Assembly: GCA_963969395.1 (NCBI GenBank)
Contig: OZ017797.1
Coordinates: 15,810,001-15,874,000, forward strand
Source: Pseudoscleropodium purum
Lineage: Eukaryota > Streptophyta > Bryopsida > Hypnales > Brachytheciaceae
Reading direction: 5' to 3'
Length of the DNA: 64,000 bases
The translations under genes were made by a program, and so were the position numbers. Under the pieces are notes generated by a model. The model was given only the letters and a program-made list of their open reading frames with translations, was not told the origin of the DNA and did not search any database. Below, piece after piece: positions 61,380 to 64,000 of this stretch; positions within the stretch are counted from its first letter, which is position 1, and each line of letters begins with the position of its first letter.

Positions 61380-62994
61380 AAAAGAAAAAAGAAAAAAGAA
61401 AAGACACAAAAGTTTGACATTCACTATAGACAGCATGCATGGTGCTCAGCGACTGGCATGAATTCTTTATCTAAGGTGTTCATGCTACTCAAAAAGATCT
61501 AGATTCATTTTGCAAGGGTGCTAAAGCGAGCTCCTCAAGAAGGCTATGCAGCATAGTGCAGCAACAACGATTGATCATCTCTTGCACTTTCTGGTTGATA
61601 CGATAATCCTATGTAGATTGCACTTGAAAGTCCAAAAAAAGCTTAATCCCTAGAGTGTCAGCAGATTCTCCAAATCATCAAGATGTTATGGGCAAAATTT
61701 GTGATATATACAGGGATATGCGCTGCAGTCTCTAGGAAAGAGTATCAAAGGCTCAAATACAGTTGCTAAAACGATGTCAAACTTTGGACAGAAAGAGAAT
61801 GGAAATCCCCGGAGAAAAAGGGTAAGGTATGGTCAACAAACCGGAGTAGAGGCAGGATGCGCAGTGACTGCTATGACGCCATTGCCCATGGTCGATTGGG
61901 ACTCAAAAACTGTGTCGCCAGTATTGCGGCCCCAGCCTCCACCTTGCGTGCCCCACCACTCCGGAGAAAATTGCCAGTCGCCTTCCTCCGAGTGTCTGCC
62001 AAGCCAGGCTTCGGTGCGCATACCCCTCTTCACCTCATTCCTCCAAGGCACTGGCTCAACAGAGGTACCTGAGGTGGTCGTCCCTCTACAAAGTCAAGAC
62101 TACGAAGTATTCATCACCATTTGTCCAGATCTCACATACTCAAACACGTTCATGCTATCACATGCACATGATCCAGGCATGGTCTAACCCTTTAGAGACC
62201 AACGATTCATGGTTTTAAATGACCAATTCGATTAATTACATTGTGAAACTTATGATTCAGACGAGGCCAAAGTTTATATCACCAGAATCAGCAAAGAACA
62301 TTGCATCAGCTGATCAAAAGATAAGTAAAATAGGACAAAAGAAAGTTCCTTAAATATTCCAAATAAAAATGAGGCCAAGACTATTCGTGATCTTGGTTCG
62401 TAAGGGACTAGACATTTCAATGAAGTGGTTCGGTTACCTTGGGTTGAATATGCCTTCGGAGAGACCGTGCCCTAATACATGGTCGTTCCAGTATTCCCAC
62501 ACACAAGGGTCCACCGCCTTACCGGCGAGGCGACCATTCATGGGTATGCAAAGACCATGGATGACGTGCGCGGGTCTTTCTCTATGTTTGGCAATGGAGA
62601 GAATGCCTGATTATACCAGACTTCCATAAAAACAAGCAATTATCAAAACCAAAAGAAAAGCCGAATCAAGCCACATCCATGACCACAATCAGCGCACAAA
62701 GAATTTGACAATCTACGGAAACTTCTCACAATTTTTTTCACCTGGAAAGAAAGGATAGAGCGATGAGCGTCCTAAGCGAACGTTGGAGCTCTTCTTTGCC
62801 GTCTCTACAGCAGTGCATGCAAATGGTTTGCCATCTCCAGGCCTCAGCCCCTCAAAGTTCGAAAGCCTTGGAGACAACCATGGCAAAACGTGCTTCTTCA
62901 CGTTGAGCCACAAATGCGGTTTCTTCCCAGGTATTCTCTTCATGGAGATTTTATACGATTGCAGCATCATGACCTGCGTAGTCTCCATCGCCAT
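58198..62994 (-). CDS. Spermidine-synthase-like SAM-dependent methyltransferase, multi-exon
   Basis: The predicted protein has a Rossmann-type SAM-binding domain of the spermidine synthase-like/METTL13-like group. Exons in transcript order: 62994-62742, 62606-62438, 60975-60749, 60452-60300, 59806-59352, 59037-58913 and 58501-58198. All seven join in phase and give 561 residues. Motif I is ILCIGLGGGSLP (about 248-259), the acidic loop is LDVVEID (271-277), and YDLVFVDAFDGEDVVP (about 380-395) follows. GLGGGS in place of the GGGDGG of true polyamine synthases suggests a methyltransferase rather than a polyamine enzyme; this is inference. Exons 4-7 are well supported because the joins restore family-like sequence (NLPG|ATLDVVEID, GTVV|VNLHTDAP, WAYR|DAL). 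The N-terminal exons (residues 1-141) and the acceptor at 60,976 are less certain and their sequence is unrecognised. Substrate and location are unknown. Confidence 0.75.
61350..61375. repeat. AC dinucleotide microsatellite
   Basis: About 13 AC units followed by an A/G-rich tract to about 61,402. Confidence 0.95.
61790..62060 (+). repeat. GC-richer segment shared with 53,330-53,700
   Basis: This is the second copy of the segment described upstream of the CDPK gene. It has the same order of blocks but lacks the roughly 190-base central stretch. Divergence is substantial. The longest open frame (61,774-62,187) is not conserved in the other copy, which argues against coding. Confidence 0.6.
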
Positions 62995-63459
62995 GACACC
63001 CACCACCTGCTAAAAGTTTTTACAACATGGCTTGCCTCACATCTTCGCATCCCCCGTGAACAGATTCTCTGTCTTGCAACATTTCACCTTCCTTGCACAA
63101 AAAGAAATTCAGAGCGGCGGGACACTTCGGGTGCATGTAACTAAAGGTTTATCGCCCAAATACTGTCCAACTCAAACAAACAAGTAGCGCATATTTGTGG
63201 GATATCCAAGTGTGTCAATCTTCATCGGCAAACCTTGACAGAAACTCAGCTGCAGGTACATGGTAAACAATGACATCTCTCTCATCTAAGAATGAAAACT
63301 CTTATAACTATGTCGTATGCCAGAACTCAGAAACCTACAAGCAAATCAAGTAAATGCATTAGACCTAACCAAAACTGAACCCAAAAATTAAAGAATGACA
63401 AAGTCACGAAACTAATCACTATCAGAACCCAGAAGAACCGAATCAGGATAGTTACTTAC

Positions 63460-63847
63460 ACTTTGCAAACCCTCTACAACAATCCGTGATCCCTCTCCAG
63501 CGGCTCCTCACAAAGAATCAAAGAAAGGAACCACGATGCTAAACCCTAATTACTGGCTACGATCCCAGCACTCCAACCCAATCAATAAATTTGAAAAAAT
63601 GCGCCGAACTGGATACAGCCTCCCCATCTGCCCACAACTGCTAACAGAAACCGCCCGTGACTGGGCTTGAACTCTTTCCGGAACAGTGAACGCCCAGGGT
63701 TCTCCAAAATACAGTGAATGGGCGCATGACCAACGCTCAGCGGCATCTGAGCCACTGCACTTTGGATTTGGTTATTGTTGCGACCAATATGGATTTGAGC
63801 CATTAGAATGATCTCTTCCTGCCGGGGGCTTGTTGGAGGTTGTGGCA
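63460..63847. promoter_or_regulatory. Shared divergent promoter region
   Basis: The methyltransferase gene reads leftward and the terminal gene rightward from this stretch of fewer than 400 bases. On the minus strand a donor (GCAAAGT then GTAAGT) at about 63,459 fits the end of a non-coding first exon that would join the acceptor at 63,007 (TTTTAGCAG). A telo-box-like AAACCCTAA lies at 63,541-63,549. The arrangement suggests a bidirectional promoter. Confidence 0.5.
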
Positions 63848-64000
63848 ATGGCAGCTCCGGTGGCTGCCAGGTCGATCTCTGCCATCTCCGCGTGTTCTCG
63901 CATCTCTATCGTTTCTAGGTCACGGGATATCTCCAATTCGTACCTGAATCGAGGACTATGGAAAGGACGGTGCTATCTTCGTTTGCAAAGGGCTTTTGTG
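63848..64000 (+). CDS. 5' end of a gene with a possible transit peptide (partial)
   Basis: The frame opens at 63,848 with MAAPVAARSISAISAC and stays open for 51 codons to the window edge. The residues are rich in Ser, Arg and Ala, with no acidic residue in the first 25 or so, as in plastid or mitochondrial targeting peptides. It continues with RGLWKGRCYLRLQRAFV. The base composition matches the coding islands rather than the AT-rich surroundings. No mature domain is reached, so the function is unknown. The minus-strand frame at 63,582-63,848 overlaps the promoter and is probably not coding. Confidence 0.55.
   Translation, partial: MAAPVAARSISAISACSRISIVSRSRDISNSYLNRGLWKGRCYLRLQRAFV

Larger units (their letters stand above)
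60976..62437 (-). other. Long intron of the methyltransferase gene
   Basis: This stretch separates the second and third predicted coding exons. It contains an AC microsatellite (about 61,350-61,375) followed by a purine-rich run, and a GC-richer segment shared with 53.3-53.7 kb. The plus-strand frame at 61,774-62,187 lies mostly in that shared segment and shows no known domain. If the N-terminal exons belong to another gene, this is intergenic instead. Confidence 0.45.

Noticed and set aside
61774..62187. 137-residue plus-strand frame in the methyltransferase intron
   Set aside because: The related segment at 53.3-53.7 kb does not keep the frame, and no domain is visible.

Overview
This window is nuclear DNA from a photosynthetic streptophyte, most likely a land plant outside the flowering plants, although the species cannot be fixed from this sequence alone. 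The evidence is a plastid-import gene (TIC20), a plant-type calcium-dependent protein kinase, a plant-type DCP1 decapping factor and GT-AG introns. The genes sit in GC-richer islands separated by long, very AT-rich, repeat-filled stretches. No bacterial operon, CRISPR array, rRNA or tRNA gene was seen.

Layout. 1-4,650: AT-rich repeats with a MITE-like foldback and a 380-bp direct repeat. 5,562-6,353 (minus): TIC20. 6,795-9,422: a foldback repeat, then a TTAA-flanked element. 9,540-26,655: the most striking part, two DCP1 genes in convergent (tail-to-tail) orientation. They lie on 4.35-kb inverted arms (9,954-14,298 and 21,950-26,294) with no indel and only two substitutions noticed. The arms enclose a 7.65-kb unique spacer that holds a piggyBac-type transposase relic. 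26,663-31,741: a second piggyBac-like element with TTAA at both ends and matching termini. 31,742-53,000: a gene desert containing a GC-rich hAT-type MITE, a LINE relic, a stray fragment of the methyltransferase gene found at 58-63 kb, a 233-bp tandem duplication and several dispersed repeats. 55,813-57,540 (plus): an uninterrupted CDPK gene with upstream ORFs. 58,198-63,460 (minus): a multi-exon spermidine-synthase-like methyltransferase. 63,848-64,000 (plus): the 5' end of a divergently transcribed gene that may encode a transit peptide.

The genes are unrelated housekeeping or signalling functions (plastid protein import, mRNA decapping, calcium signalling, methyltransfer), not a pathway cluster. 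The unusual biology is structural: a near-perfect palindrome of a gene for the RNA-decay machinery, whose two copies have unrelated promoters, set in a neighbourhood rich in piggyBac-like TTAA elements. Exon models were built by hand from reading frame, splice consensus and remembered family motifs; no alignment or database search was run.
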